This document shows, piece by piece, positions 53,901 through 63,780 of a stretch of DNA of 64,000 nt. The notes under the pieces are model-generated. The model worked only from the letters and a program-made list of their open reading frames with translations. It was not told where the DNA came from and searched no databases. The position numbers and the translations under genes were made by a program. The stretch is from the NCBI RefSeq assembly GCF_900496995.4, contig NC_044030.1, positions 16,428,851 through 16,492,850 of the forward strand. Direction: 5' to 3'. Each line of letters opens with the position of its first letter. Position 1 is the stretch's first letter. Origin of the DNA: Aquila chrysaetos chrysaetos. Lineage: Eukaryota > Chordata > Aves > Accipitriformes > Accipitridae.

Positions 53901-56079
53901 CAAGCTTTCAAGTGACATGTGTATGTCATCATTTGTTTACATATGCAGTTAATGTAAAGTTGCATGTTCTTGGCCAAATGCACCATAATAGAACTCCACA
54001 AGTCACACAATATGTTCCATGCGCATAAAGAAACCCACAAGCACATTTCCAGGTGTGGAAATTAATACCATGTATATCACTCATTCAGAAAAATAAACAG
54101 AAGAATCCTGAAATACAGAAAAAACTACGTTTTCTGTTATACTTGTGCAACTTCAATAACTGAAACAGGTCAGGCTAGGCTACAGAGGACAAATGGAACC
54201 AAGCAGGATAACCTTGTGATAAAGGAGGAAAACACTCACTTCAGCCAGGCAGGATAAATTCTGATCACTTCCTCATCCTTTGGTTTGGCTCTGATGATCC
54301 AAGCTTCAGGAATGGATTCCCGGAATACCGAGCCCAAGTTGCTGTCCTCTGCAGCACTGTTCCTGTTGATAACATCATCAGACAGAAGTGTCTGCTGCGT
54401 AAAGGTCTGAAGCTCATACTCCTGCTGGTCATCATTTATGTAATATGTCCTCAAAGCAGCCTCCTACAACACAGCAAGATAAATTAACCTTTTCCTGAAA
54501 AGACACCTTTAATACCTGTCTAGCATAGACATTTATAAATACCTGACTTATGGAAGCAACCTTAAACGTGTGTTCTAAGTGTTTGCTATTTATCGATGAC
54601 AAAAAGCAAAACAAGAGCGAAGTTTTGAAAACAAATTTTAGTGGAAGACACAAAAAGAAAACTTGGGGATATCAATGGATTTGAACACAGCCCACAGTAT
54701 TTTTGTCAAGTGATAGTAATTTTAAACTCCATAGATCAAATATAAAAATTCAGCACCAATAAAGCTACACTCACTGCATGCAAAATTTACTCCACAAGGA
54801 AAATGGTAAATTACACTTGATTGTACCCAACTCTGCATATTCAATCTTCTTGCACTAAGGGGATGCTGACAATTAGTGAGCATTCTCAGCCACAAGGCTG
54901 CCCTGAACCCACACACCTGTGAAGAGGAAAGGTGAGGGCTATCCTTGGAAGATGCAAGCAGTCACAGGAATTTTACATCCATTACTGGCCCATGCCTGCA
55001 GCACCTCTGCTAAAACAGACGCTGCAGTGAATCAGCCCAGTAAGTCACTTACAAGAATGGGTATTAATCTGCCCTGGTATTATGAGCAGCAGCCTGATAA
55101 AATATGCTTGAAAGGCAAGTAGCACTCCTAAATAGAAGTGTTTTCAGCACTGTACAAATTTTTCCTTGAAGATCTTTGACATGCTGAACACTACAAACCA
55201 TTTTCAAAACTCCTGTTGATTTTGAGCACAGTATCAATACAAAAATCTTAATGAGCTGTAGGTTTAAATTCAAAATTCTGATGTAATAGATTCTCCAGAT
55301 TCCTGTGACAAGTTCTTTATGACTTTGAGTCCTCACAATGCTCAATTCTACTGTGCACCACCGCATAACCACTCTGGGCTTCATTTCTGCACAGCATGGG
55401 GTCTCTGCCCAGCCCAGTAAATTAAGATCTGTACAGAACATTTGATTTAGTACTGAGTCATGTTTCCACCCCAGATGGAGCACTGGAAAAGCTAGGAAGT
55501 GGCCACTACGTGACAGATAATTCATTAACTTTTACAGCCAAGGAGTGGAGGTAACCATGGCATGCTTCAGTCTTCAAAGCTGATTAACTAAAGTGCAGTA
55601 GTGGCAGCTGTCCAGGATAAACATCAAACCACTAAATACTACAGAAAAGGAGCAAGATCTAAGGAACTGATTATCCCGTACTGCTCATAACAGTAAAATC
55701 AGACTTCAGTGTCACATAGGGAAGGAGAATGACTGCTTAACATGTGATATGCTGTGGTCCCCATTATGCTACAGGTATGTAGGCCACCACTTCTTCAGAT
55801 GCTCTAAAGTAAGAGCAGTACATGAAGAAGTCAAATTGCATTGTAATGTTATAGCCAATTTACAGATTTTGCTGTTGTTGAGTTACATTTGTAATACTGC
55901 TAGCTTTTGACTACTATAATATACAATCATATGCCCCTTTATCACACCAGAATATTAACCTTGACTGGATTATCTTACCACAACTTCTTCATTTTTTGCA
56001 ATCCTTGGAACTGAAATCAGTCGAAATTGATTGCGTTTCACTGCATCATTCCCATCAAATATCTTTAATGTTTGTTTAC
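23831..56079 (-). CDS. DGKQ: Diacylglycerol kinase theta, C-terminal 16 exons (5' part outside window)
   Basis: Sixteen exons joined in phase, all with GT-AG introns, encode 644 visible residues (numbered here from the first visible one) and a TAA stop at 23831-23833. The family phosphorylates diacylglycerol to phosphatidic acid, ending DAG signalling at membranes and in the nucleus. Visible order: Ras-associating region (about 1-106), linker (110-280), catalytic domain from about 288 with [11 protein letters not shown] at 291-301, GGDGT at 347-351 and GTGNDLGR at 379-386, then the accessory domain (about 440-612) and a lysine-rich tail (613-644). The theta assignment rests on the RA region plus the C-terminal tail, which resembles the mammalian theta tail as I remember it. 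Human DGKQ is about 942 residues, so roughly the last two thirds is present. No frameshift or missing key residue was seen. The C1-domain exons were not found and should lie right of 64000. Confidence 0.96.
24115..24192. repeat. TA/CA/TG microsatellite in last DGKQ intron
   Basis: Imperfect alternating acatatatacacatgtatg and tacatgtgtgcatatata runs between the last two coding exons. Confidence 0.7.
25076..25228 (-). CDS. DGKQ: DGKQ exon: end of accessory domain
   Basis: Acceptor AACAG, donor GTACTG. A phase-0 exon of 51 codons, [19 protein letters not shown] to [12 protein letters not shown]. The segment closely resembles the same part of mammalian DGK theta. Confidence 0.97.
27110..27187. 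repeat. Composite G-run, GA and GT microsatellite in DGKQ intron
   Basis: An almost uninterrupted G run is followed by a (ga)n tract and then gtgtctgtgtgtgtct units. On the DGKQ sense strand it is C-rich then TC-rich. The G run on the template strand could support a G-quadruplex; that is inference. Another TA-rich microsatellite lies close by at about 27288-27335. Confidence 0.8.
27790..27901 (-). CDS. DGKQ: DGKQ exon: accessory domain
   Basis: Acceptor CACAG, donor GTAAGT. The first base completes a serine, then residues 525-561, WGSGADLWG to [18 protein letters not shown], the conserved end of the accessory fold. Ends in phase 0. Confidence 0.97.
28540..28592. repeat. TG/CA/TA microsatellite in DGKQ intron
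   Basis: Imperfect run tgtgtatgtgcatgtgcaca followed by tatgtatatgtacatata. Confidence 0.7.
29452..29598 (-). CDS. DGKQ: DGKQ exon: accessory domain
   Basis: Acceptor TCTAG, donor GTAAAA. The first base completes an arginine; residues 476-523 follow, from [15 protein letters not shown] to the highly conserved [14 protein letters not shown]. Confidence 0.97.
33729..33829 (-). CDS. DGKQ: DGKQ exon: start of accessory domain
   Basis: Acceptor GTCAG, donor GTAATC. It encodes residues 442-474, [20 protein letters not shown] followed by [13 protein letters not shown]. The GIDA(E/A) motif is diagnostic of the kinase accessory domain. Confidence 0.97.
35287..35468 (-). CDS. DGKQ: DGKQ exon: end of catalytic domain and inter-domain linker
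   Basis: Acceptor CCAG, donor GTGAGC. Two bases complete the glycine of GTG, then residues 382-441, [20 protein letters not shown] to [13 protein letters not shown], followed by an acidic linker ending EPEPPK. NDLGR and WT(I/V)LLDA are hallmarks of the catalytic and accessory core. Confidence 0.97.
36046..36194 (-). CDS. DGKQ: DGKQ exon: catalytic domain with GGDGT motif
   Basis: The first base completes a split glycine; residues 332-380 follow. It contains [20 protein letters not shown], with the glycine-rich ATP-binding GGDGT at residues 347-351, and ends at LPLGT. The acceptor (GGAG) lacks the usual pyrimidine immediately before the AG, but protein similarity and phase both support it. 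Donor GTGAGA. Confidence 0.97.
37573..37724 (-). CDS. DGKQ: DGKQ exon: catalytic domain, first part
   Basis: Acceptor TTTCAG, donor GTAAGT. It encodes residues 281-330 with [20 protein letters not shown], the start of the DAGKc catalytic fold, through [18 protein letters not shown]. It ends with two bases of a glycine codon. Confidence 0.97.
37725..44623. other. 6.9-kb DGKQ intron
   Basis: Contains one small CR1 tail fragment (42899-42990). A 223-codon plus-strand open frame at 39633-40304 has no domain and is probably chance. Nothing else recognisable. Confidence 0.6.
42899..42990 (-). mobile_element. CR1 LINE 3'-end fragment
   Basis: The sequence atagtatcataggataaaag, then taggttggaaagtacctc and ggtcatctagtc, is a diverged CR1 3' UTR end in reverse orientation, normally reading as tcatagaat, ggttggaagggacct and catctagtcca. 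Heavily 5'-truncated. Confidence 0.75.
44624..44739 (-). CDS. DGKQ: DGKQ exon: lead-in to catalytic domain
   Basis: Acceptor ACAG, donor GTAAGA. It encodes residues 243-280, [20 protein letters not shown] through NAVVIPEVM, and ends in phase 0. The next intron is 6.9 kb. Confidence 0.94.
45267..45287. repeat. AAAAT pentanucleotide repeat
   Basis: Four units of aaaat in a DGKQ intron. Confidence 0.7.
46402..46440 (-). CDS. DGKQ: DGKQ 39-bp microexon
   Basis: Acceptor TTTGCAG, donor GTAAGC. It carries two bases of a split serine, then [12 protein letters not shown], then one base of a split glycine. The peptide matches theta kinases between the FVGGLPP and AVVLEISCF segments, and both flanking phases fit, so this very small exon is secure. 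Confidence 0.92.
47304..47454 (-). CDS. DGKQ: DGKQ exon: segment before catalytic domain
   Basis: Acceptor GTAG, donor GTAAGT. It encodes residues 179-228, from [15 protein letters not shown] through the conserved [14 protein letters not shown] motif, and ends with one base of a split serine. Confidence 0.94.
47625..47646. repeat. Poly-G tract in DGKQ intron
   Basis: A near-pure G run of about 20 bases, 80 bases from the donor side of the exon at 47728-47789 on the template strand. The length may be unreliable in an assembly. Confidence 0.75.
47728..47789 (-). CDS. DGKQ: DGKQ exon: short linker exon (62 bp)
   Basis: Acceptor TTTTAG, donor GTAAAT. Two bases complete the split valine, followed by 20 residues, [20 protein letters not shown]. 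It ends in phase 0 and joins the next exon without a break. Confidence 0.92.
48961..49015 (-). CDS. DGKQ: DGKQ exon: short linker exon (55 bp)
   Basis: Acceptor GCAG, donor GTAAGT. It encodes 18 residues, [18 protein letters not shown], plus the first base of a valine codon. The 4.3-kb intron upstream of it carries the CR1 copy and one solo LTR. Confidence 0.92.
50520..52430 (+). mobile_element. CR1 LINE copy, 5'-truncated, ORF2 broken
   Basis: Plus-orientation CR1 with the reverse-transcriptase region. Conserved motifs in order include [14 protein letters not shown] near 50900, [14 protein letters not shown] near 51290, [16 protein letters not shown] near 51455 and FADDTKLGG near 51546. One open frame runs 50870-51595, then a stop (LES then TGA) and frame changes break the C-terminal part, which resumes at 52051-52341. 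The 3' end carries the typical ttctacgattctatgat repeat at 52413-52430. The endonuclease region is missing. It lies in a DGKQ intron in the antisense orientation to the gene. Confidence 0.95.
52550..53004 (-). mobile_element. Solo LTR, same family, copy 3
   Basis: 455 bases with a perfect 5-bp target-site duplication atatc (52545-52549 and 53005-53009). In sense (minus) orientation it begins TGTCCTGGGTTCAGCTGGGA and ends with TGAAACCACAACA. A tttatata box is at 52878-52885 beside ctgagcatgatg. An internal A-run of more than 20 bases is near 52657-52678. It sits in the DGKQ intron in the same orientation as the gene, about 120 bases beyond the CR1 3' end. Confidence 0.92.
53312..53402 (-). CDS. 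DGKQ: DGKQ exon: linker after RA domain
   Basis: Acceptor TAG, donor GTAAAT. The first base completes the lysine of the previous exon. It encodes residues 110-139, [10 protein letters not shown] through EVLPLLGRQ, a segment conserved in vertebrate theta kinases. It ends in phase 0. Confidence 0.94.
54240..54463 (-). CDS. DGKQ: DGKQ exon: Ras-associating domain, main part
   Basis: Acceptor TAG and donor GTGAGT. The exon encodes residues 35-108 and ends with two bases of a lysine codon. It runs from EAALRTYYI to IRIYPAWL. The middle ([20 protein letters not shown]) is a loosely conserved linker, while both ends are strongly theta-like. Confidence 0.94.
55979..56079 (-). CDS. DGKQ: DGKQ exon: start of Ras-associating domain
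   Basis: Acceptor CAG precedes 56079 and a GTAAG-type donor follows 55979. The exon starts with two bases of a split glycine codon and encodes residues 2-34 ([20 protein letters not shown] at its start). This matches the beginning of the RA domain that sits after the C1 domains in the theta isoform. It is the most 5' exon I can recognise in the window. Confidence 0.93.
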
Positions 56080-56799
56080 CTGAATGAAAACAATTATTGT
56101 ATTTCAATAACACACCCCTCAAATCATAAAGCTACCTGAATAGGAAGCATATAATGGAACTATTAAAAACCTTTTAACCCACTGAACTGTTTCTTCACCA
56201 CAAGCTTTGAGGCTGAATCTTTTCATTTTTCTTTTGTTACTGTTCACGTGAAATGGGTACATTTGCGGAGTAAACTGGGAAGAGTATGTCAAGTAATCAT
56301 AGTTTCATCCTGGCTTTTGATAGAACTGTTTATATATAACTATATTGGTTATGTTATCACTTCTTCATCCTCACCATTCAAGACTGCATTTATTATTGAT
56401 CAGTTCAGCAACTTGAAAACCAAGACAGAGTGCCATTGCCTTCAGAACAGCTCCCAGAGCACTGCCAGTTCTCAGAGCATCCTTCCAAAGAAAGTCCTTA
56501 AAATAGCTGGTTAACTGTACAGACAACAGGAGAAAATGCAGGAACAACAGAAAAACTAGAAGAAAGAAGGTACAGCAAATTAAGAACTACAACCTTTTGC
56601 TGTGTTTCATTTCACTAAAGCCTTATCAAATCCATGCCCAAGTCATGCAGCACAGGTTGTTGCACAGACATCTCTGAAAGGGTGAAGAGTTAAGGATTTC
56701 AGGTTTGCCTTTCACAAAGATGAGTTAGGACTCAGTCTGGTACTGCCTACTGTATGACAAAGCTTTTCTCTTATTTAAGTGACTGTTTTAAAAGCAAGC

Positions 56800-58239
56800 T
56801 TGCAGGAGGCACCCATGGATGAGCAAGGAGCTCCTGACTTAACTCCACCATTAAAAGCACGCGCACAAGAAACAGAAGCAGAATTGGGTAGGGTGGAAGG
56901 AATATAGAGACACTGTCCAAACATGCAGGGATGGGCTTAGGAAAGCTAAAGCCCATACGGAGCTGATTCTGGCAAGGGACACGAAGGGCAACAAGAAAGG
57001 TTTCTATAGGTAAATCATCAGCAAAAGGATGACTAGGGAAAATGTGAGTCTGCCCTGTGAATGGGAATGGGGACCTGGTCTTAAAGGACATGGAGAAGGC
57101 AGAGGCACTGATTGCTGCCTTTGCCTTGGTCTTTACTGGTAAGACCAGCCATCAGCTCCTAAGAGCAGTGGGAAAGTGCAGGGCAAGGAAAACATACTCT
57201 CAGTGGGGGAGGATTAGGCTAGGGAGCATTTAAATGAACTGGACACGCACAGGTCCACAGGTCTGTCGCAATGCATCCATGGGCGCTGAGGGAGCTGGCT
57301 GATGTTGTTGCAAGACCACTCTCGATCATCTTGGAAAGGTCATGGTGGTTTTGGGGAGATTCCTGAGGACTGGAAGAAAGCAAATACCACCCTTACTGTC
57401 AGGAAGGGTGGGAAGGAGGATCTGAGGAACCGCAGGCTGATCAGCCTAACCTCGATCTCTGGGAAGGTGATTGAGCAACTAGTCCTGGAAACCATTTTTA
57501 AACATATTAAGGAGTAATCAGCTCAGACCTATCAATGGAAATCATGCTTAACCATGATGGTCTGGGGTCTGACTAGCTGGAAAACAGCTTGGCAGAGATA
57601 CCCTGGGGATCCTGGTGGACACCAAGTTGACCATAAGCCAGAAACATGCCCTTACACCAAAGATGGCCAACAGCATCCTGGACTGCATTAGTAATAGCAT
57701 TGACAGCCGGTTGACAAAGATGATTATTTCCCTCTGCCCAGCCTTGTTGAGACCTCATCGCGAGACCTGTGCCCAGTTCTGGGCTCTTCAGTACAAGACA
57801 GATGTGGATGTCCTGGACCAAATGCAGGGAGGGCCCATGAAGATGATGATGGGACTGGAGCATCTCCCATATGAGGAGAGGCTGAAAGAACTGGGAGTGT
57901 TCATGCTGGAGAATGAAGGATTGGGGCGGGAGGGAGGGGTGTGTCTTAATCCATGTGTATAAGTAATTAGTGGGAGAGTGTAAAGGTGAACAGACAAGAG
58001 GCAATGGGCACAAACTGAAACACAAGAAATTACATTTAAAGCCAAGGAAAAAACTCCTCTACTGTAAGACTGGAACAGGTTGTCCTGAGAGGGTTGTGAA
58101 GTCTCTATCCTCAGAGATATTAAAAACTCAGCTGAACATGACCTCCAAAAAAACTGCTCTGATTGACCCTGTTTGAGCAGGGGGTTGGCCTAGATAATCT
58201 CCATACTGCCTCCAACTTCAGCCGTGCTGTTACTCTGTG
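56800..58239 (+). mobile_element. CR1 LINE copy, 5'-truncated and decayed
   Basis: Begins near the CR1 segment cccatggatgagcaaggagc and keeps ORF2 pieces: EIPEDWKKANTTL with LISLTSISGKVIEQLVLETI (57360-57510), and the C-terminal segment with LDCISNSIDSRL and FWALQYKTDVDVLDQ (57670-57830). Frame breaks separate them and the RT catalytic part is missing between about 57540 and 57600. It ends near gctgttactctgtga at about 58239. Confidence 0.9.
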
Positions 58240-58296
58240 AAGGAAAGCCTGTACAAGGGATGCTTGTACAAAGAAAAAGACAAACAGAATAAATAA

Positions 58297-59256
58297 GATC
58301 ATAGCATCATAGAATAGCTGGGGTTGGAAGGGATCTTTAAAAATCAGCTAGTCCAAACACCCTGCCATGGACACCTTCTACTAGACCAGGTTGCTCCAAG
58401 CCCCATCCAACCTGACCTTGAACACTTCCAAGGATGGTGTATCCACAACTTCTCTGGGCAACCTGTTCTAGTGTCTCACCACTCTCATCGTAAAACATTT
58501 CTTTCTTAAGTCCAATCCAAATCTACCATCTTCCAGTTTAAAACAGTGCTCCTTGTCCTGTCACTACAGACATTAGTAAAGAGTCTCTACATCTTTCTTA
58601 TATGTCCCCTTTAAGTGTTGAATGGCTGCAATAAGGTCTCTCTGGAGTCTTCTCTTCTCCAGGCTGAATAACCCCAACTCTCTCAGCCTGTCCCCATAGC
58701 AGAGGTGTTCCATCCCTCTGATATTTTTGTGTCTCTCCTCTGGACCTGCTCCAATAGGTCCATGTCTTGTACTGGGGACCCCAGAACTGGACACAGTACT
58801 CCAGGTGGGGTCTCACTAGAGCGGAGCAGAGGGGCAGAATCACCTCCCTCAACCTGCTGGCCACCTTTCTTTTTATGCAGCCCAGGATATGGTTGGCTTT
58901 CTGGGCTGCAAGTGCACATTGCCAGCTCAAGTCCAATTTTTCATCCAGCAGTACCCCCAAGTCCTTATCTTCAGGGCTGCTTCATCCTTCATCCTCCAGC
59001 CTCTGTTGATACTGGGGATTATTCTGACCCAAGTGCAGGACCTTGCACTTGGCCTTGTTGAACTTCATGAGGTTTGCATGGGCTCCCTCCTTAATCCTGT
59101 CAAGGCCCCTCTGGATGGCATTCCTTCCGTCTAATGAACTTACTGAGGGTTCACTCAATCGCACTGTCATTGATGAAGATAATAAATAGCACGGGTCCCA
59201 GTATGGACCCTTGAGGGACACCACTTGTTACTGGTTTCCACTTGGACATTGATGGA
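58297..59256 (-). mobile_element. CR1 LINE copy, 3' part, opposite orientation
   Basis: In the plus strand it opens with the reversed CR1 tail (agcatcatagaatagctggg then gttggaaggga). The minus strand encodes the ORF2 C-terminal segment, including [40 protein letters not shown] and [15 protein letters not shown] in shifted frames. It lies tail-to-tail with the previous CR1, about 57 bases apart. Confidence 0.92.
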
Positions 59257-62092
59257 AAGCACCAAGGGTTTAAGCAGGAGGCAAAAGAAATAAAATCCTA
59301 AATTGAAGAAGCAAAAATTACTGCCTTTCTAAATGGTATCTACAACATGACAGAACTTTGGGCTTCTGGATTTGCAGGTTTACTTCTGGCTCCTGTCAAG
59401 AAGAATGAACTTTGGAAGCACAGCTCTAATTTCTTCTTTCCTGTACGACTATTCCTCAAGTACTCTTCTGAGAGTAGTTATCTGAAACCTTTTACAACAC
59501 ATGTTTAAGAAAAAATAATCACACAATTTCCACATGCAATGTACACTCTTTATAGCAATGGAAAGTGAGTTATTTTACTGGAGAAGCAAGCTTGGGATAT
59601 ATATGATACATCAGGACTTTTCAAGTTGGTTTTTTTTTTATATGAAAAGTAGTATTACCAGGCTTTTCAGTTTTCCAATTATGAACTTAGTGGTTGTGTC
59701 TGTTGTCAATCTTTTTTTTTAGTCACAATATAAGAACATTTAAATATAATCACTTCTGAAGTATCTTTGAAACTCTATTGCCATTGCATTGAGACTATAG
59801 CACACATCAGAAAGTGATCCATCCACTCCTTTAAAACCTGCTGGATTAATGTCAGAAAAAGTAAGATTCTTTTAGAAACAGATTTCTGTCACTGATCTCC
59901 ATAGTGACTTTAACATCGACAAATTTTAACCAAAAGACATACTGTGTCCTGGGTGACCTTCTTTAGGGCTAACACAACTTGAGAAAACACAGCAAATGCT
60001 GGTTACTGACACCACAGCCAATGTTCTGACTATGAACTTTCATAACATTATCAAAATCCCTACTGTTTTCTCTAGCAATCCAGAGTAGACAACGATCTGA
60101 GAATAAAAACATCCAACCAAGTTTTAGAACTTGTTTTCATTTGAACTGCCTTTGTAGTCTGCTCTTGCTAGATACTAGCTAGCCTGAGAGAATCCCTAGC
60201 AATTTTAACTGGAGATTTTTTTATGAGCTCTCCACTTCTCAAGACCAGCCAAAGGTGGCAAAAAGTTGGGTTGACTCTTAAAATAAGCTGGTTGGCAAGG
60301 AGGAGTTTAGATCTACAGACCGGTAGTAATGCCCTAAGTTCAAGCACATTCCTTAGCTAAATACACAGTATGCTCAGTCCTGCTTTCCCGAAGGTAATCT
60401 GGTTATCTGTCACACAAAACAAGCTCAATTTATCAGTGAAAAATCATATTCAGCTTTGTCACTGTCCTCCTTACAGGGCTCACTTTTACCACAACCTGAT
60501 GAAAGATGGCTTTCTTGCACATGAACTTCTGAGGACACATTAACAAAAGAAGAAACAGCTACTTATTTGACCAGAACTAGTCATCCAGAAAAACGCTTCC
60601 CAACTAATTCAAGTGTACATCCACAACACGAAAGTTAAGGAGTGTCTTATGCCAGTCTGATTTGTTTAACCAGCCTTGGGAGGAAGCTCAACTACAATCA
60701 CTTTTAAAGTTAGATAAAGCTTTTTCTCCCTCCTGTTCCAATTTTTGAACAATAGAAAATGATCCAATTATAGAAGTGAAGTCTACATACCACTACTAAG
60801 TATAAAAAAAATCTTTTTTTGCAAGATGCACATATGCAACAGATCCACATAACAGATTTTGATATTTAAAGGAGTTACTGCCTGTTTTATAATACTGACA
60901 CTCAACTGTCGAACGTCTTTTATCTTTTCTTGTTGGATCAGATTACACAGTATCAGAACTTTCTCCTGAAAAACACATTACTTTTTTTCTTATCATGGGA
61001 TACTGAATTGAAAAAACCCCTGTTCTTCATGCTTATGCTTTTCAAGAGGAAAACAACTACAAAAAGGTCAACTCCAGGCATAATTTACCAAACCATGGAA
61101 TTTGATTTTGGAGGCTAAGATACCAACTTGTCCTGGGAAAAGGACAAACAGCATTTGATGAGTCCAAAGTTCATGCCCTTTGAGTTGCAAATCCCCACAG
61201 ACAGGACATAGCTTCTGAAAAGACTTAGGCGCAGCTTGTGGCAGAGATAGGAAAATGATGTAGTCCTGAATATTTCTGCCATTGAAGAAAGCTAGAGACC
61301 TACACCAAACATATTGGTGGAATTTACTCTTATAAGACTAAATTCTAGCAACACCGCTTACCAAGAACCATTCTTCCCAGTAAAACTTGTGCTATCCATA
61401 TGCTTTCTGCTCTCCTCTAGTCACTGCTACTTCAAATTACAATAGTGTGGACTGGCAAATTTTGGTTTATTTCAGTGTTACCATTCACAACCTACAAGGC
61501 AGCAATAAAGCAGGTAAGAATTGTGTATTTTTTCTTTTATTGGTCTTGAAGAGAGTCTTTCAGAATCCCAGATTCTTCCTTTCTCCAGCTATTCCTCTTC
61601 CACGGGAGTATGTCACTTCTCTGAACTTGCTTTCATGAGCAGCTCAAATCCCCCTAGTTCTAAGACAGTTTTGAAGCACAAAGGTGTGTTAATAGCCATC
61701 CTCCCATACTAGTAGCCACCTCTTCACCCTTCTCCTCCAGGGTGGTTTTTAGAACTTCTCCAAGCATCTGCCATATGTGTCACCGCTCGACCTAGTTTCA
61801 CATGCTTCTCTGTCTAGCTTTAGGACTCCAAATCCATTTAAATCATGTGTCAGAGGAACATGTGACCTGCTTAGTTATCCGTAAGCGGTTTTAGCAGAGT
61901 ACAATGAAGGCTGAATATTTTCCTAAGTACGTTTAGAGGAAAAATCCCTCAAATCCACACATGCTGTCTTTGCTTCTTCCTGAAAACAGTTTGTTCATGC
62001 TTGCAGAACTACAGTGAAGGTCTCCTCCACACTGTCAGCAGGTTTGGGACAAGACATAAGCAAGCACTAAGTCAATGACTTGGGTCTATCTA

Positions 62093-62710
62093 TGATGCAA
62101 AGATGTTTTTCTGAATACAATGGCCTTGCTATTTCTTTACCCAATTATTTGCTAACAGGTGGTAGATAAAAGTTCTGTATGTTGCAAAATGTGTGAGAAA
62201 CTGCTTTTGGATGGCCTTGCAGTTTCTGAGGAAGATAAGGACTTTTAGCCCTCTTAGATAACTTAGCTTAGAAGTATCCATATGGATTACATCAAAATGT
62301 AGGCATAGATAATAGAATCACTAATGAGCACTCTTTAGGATAAGATGTATCAAACATGCAGAAGATCGCACTGCACAGAATCATCCGAGAAGGGTCAAAC
62401 AGCAGACAAGTGAAGAAGACTACTGAAGACCACCAGAGGACTCCTGAAGACCACCAGAGACATCGAGTACGCCTGCGCGAAGGACATTTACATATGATAA
62501 TGAGTTCCTGGAAAACTAATGAATATGTAAAACTTTTCTCGGAAATCTGATGAATATGTATATAGAACCTGTATATAAACTATACAATTAGCCTGACGAG
62601 GTGCACACAATAGGAGGAGAAATCCCCTGTGTGCCCAGCGTGGCAATAAAGGATACCTGCTTAATAGTCTTCCGACTATTGAGTCCTGATTTCGGCTTTT
62701 CACGGCATCA
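62093..62710 (+). mobile_element. Solo LTR, ERV1-like (gammaretroviral type)
   Basis: 618 bases with matched inverted ends TGATGC and GCATCA, flanked by a 4-bp target duplication tcta (62089-62092 and 62711-62714). A TATA-like box gtatataaac lies at 62571-62580 and a polyadenylation signal AATAAA at 62645-62650, about 70 bases apart, as expected for the U3/R junction region. A short repeat (gaagaccaccagag, near 62429-62460) lies in U3. No viral internal region adjoins it. The 4-bp duplication suits a gammaretrovirus-like integrase. The 64-codon frame inside is not a gene. Confidence 0.9.
62571..62580 (+). promoter_or_regulatory. LTR TATA-like box
   Basis: gtatataaac about 65 bases before the LTR AATAAA. 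It would start transcription toward the right edge, antisense to DGKQ. Activity is not shown by sequence. Confidence 0.5.
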
Positions 62711-63519
62711 TCTATTACAAAAACATTTTAACTCCCTTACTTGGCAGGTGAACAGCTACCTGAGCAGAGCACTGCCTGGTAAAAGAGGGGCCATGGAATG
62801 ACATGCTGTGAACAGAATGTTTGCTGACAGCACCGCAACCTCCATTTCTCTCCTCAGACAGATTCCTCTAAAACCTCCTTCAGAGAGGGTTTTCTCTTGA
62901 TGGCTGCATTTTGTCCTGCGGAAGACAGGCATACGCTGAAGCAGATAGTTCACATGCAGCCAGTGAGAGCTGAGACACACTCACAGCCAGAGACATTCCC
63001 AGGTCAGGGCCATGCTCTTTGCTGTTCACACATCCCTGTCTGACAAATGAGTTGCATGCACATGGCCAGAAAGTCTGGTGAGCCCTCAATACATCTCCTG
63101 AAATGTGTCTTGTACTCATTTCCAGTGGGCTGCTATGGAGAAACTGTACCCAAGCACCAAGACTAGCAGGACGTTAAACCAAAGAGAATGCATGATCACA
63201 TAAACAACCCAAAAAGCATGGATCTCCATGTCATTCTTAAGTATCTATGGTTAAAATTTTAATCTGATAAGCGTTGTCATAAGGACCCCTAAGGCAGGGA
63301 ATAAATTAACACTAGCTAATAACATTTGTGAATAACTCCATAGCCTTTTGGCAATGATGCTACAGAACTACAGGAAGGTTTTTTTCAATCTTTCTTCTTG
63401 AGGAGATTTTCCATAAAACCTCTTTATATTTTCAGGAAGTAGTTAAGAAGAGGTGCTTGCTTTCCCTGAAACAGACATCCAGAGCAGCCAATGTTTTGAC
63501 TACCAACTGGTATGAGACA

Positions 63520-63780
63520 TCAAGGATGAGGGGGGGAAGGGATTCAGGAAACAAGAGAGGGACAGGCAGACCAAAGGGGCAGCAACAGTGGGGAGTAAAT
63601 GTTGTGCTTGGGGAAGGAGGGGAACTGGGAGACACAAGATGGGGAAGAGCATATAACGCAACTTGGTAAGAAGTGAGAGTGACAGTGGGCATATCAAGTG
63701 TCAGGAAAGGCAGATGAAGGATCTTGAGGGAAGGAGAGGAAAGGAAGATATGCACAATGGGGAAAGTGGAAAAAAAAGAA
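63520..63780. repeat. Purine-rich tract
   Basis: Strongly G/A-biased plus strand with ggaagg, gagagg and aaaaaagaaaa runs. Chance open frames on both strands come from this bias. Confidence 0.55.

Noticed and set aside
57573-58045. 150-codon minus-strand frame
   Set aside because: It is the antisense of the CR1 ORF2 C-terminal segment.
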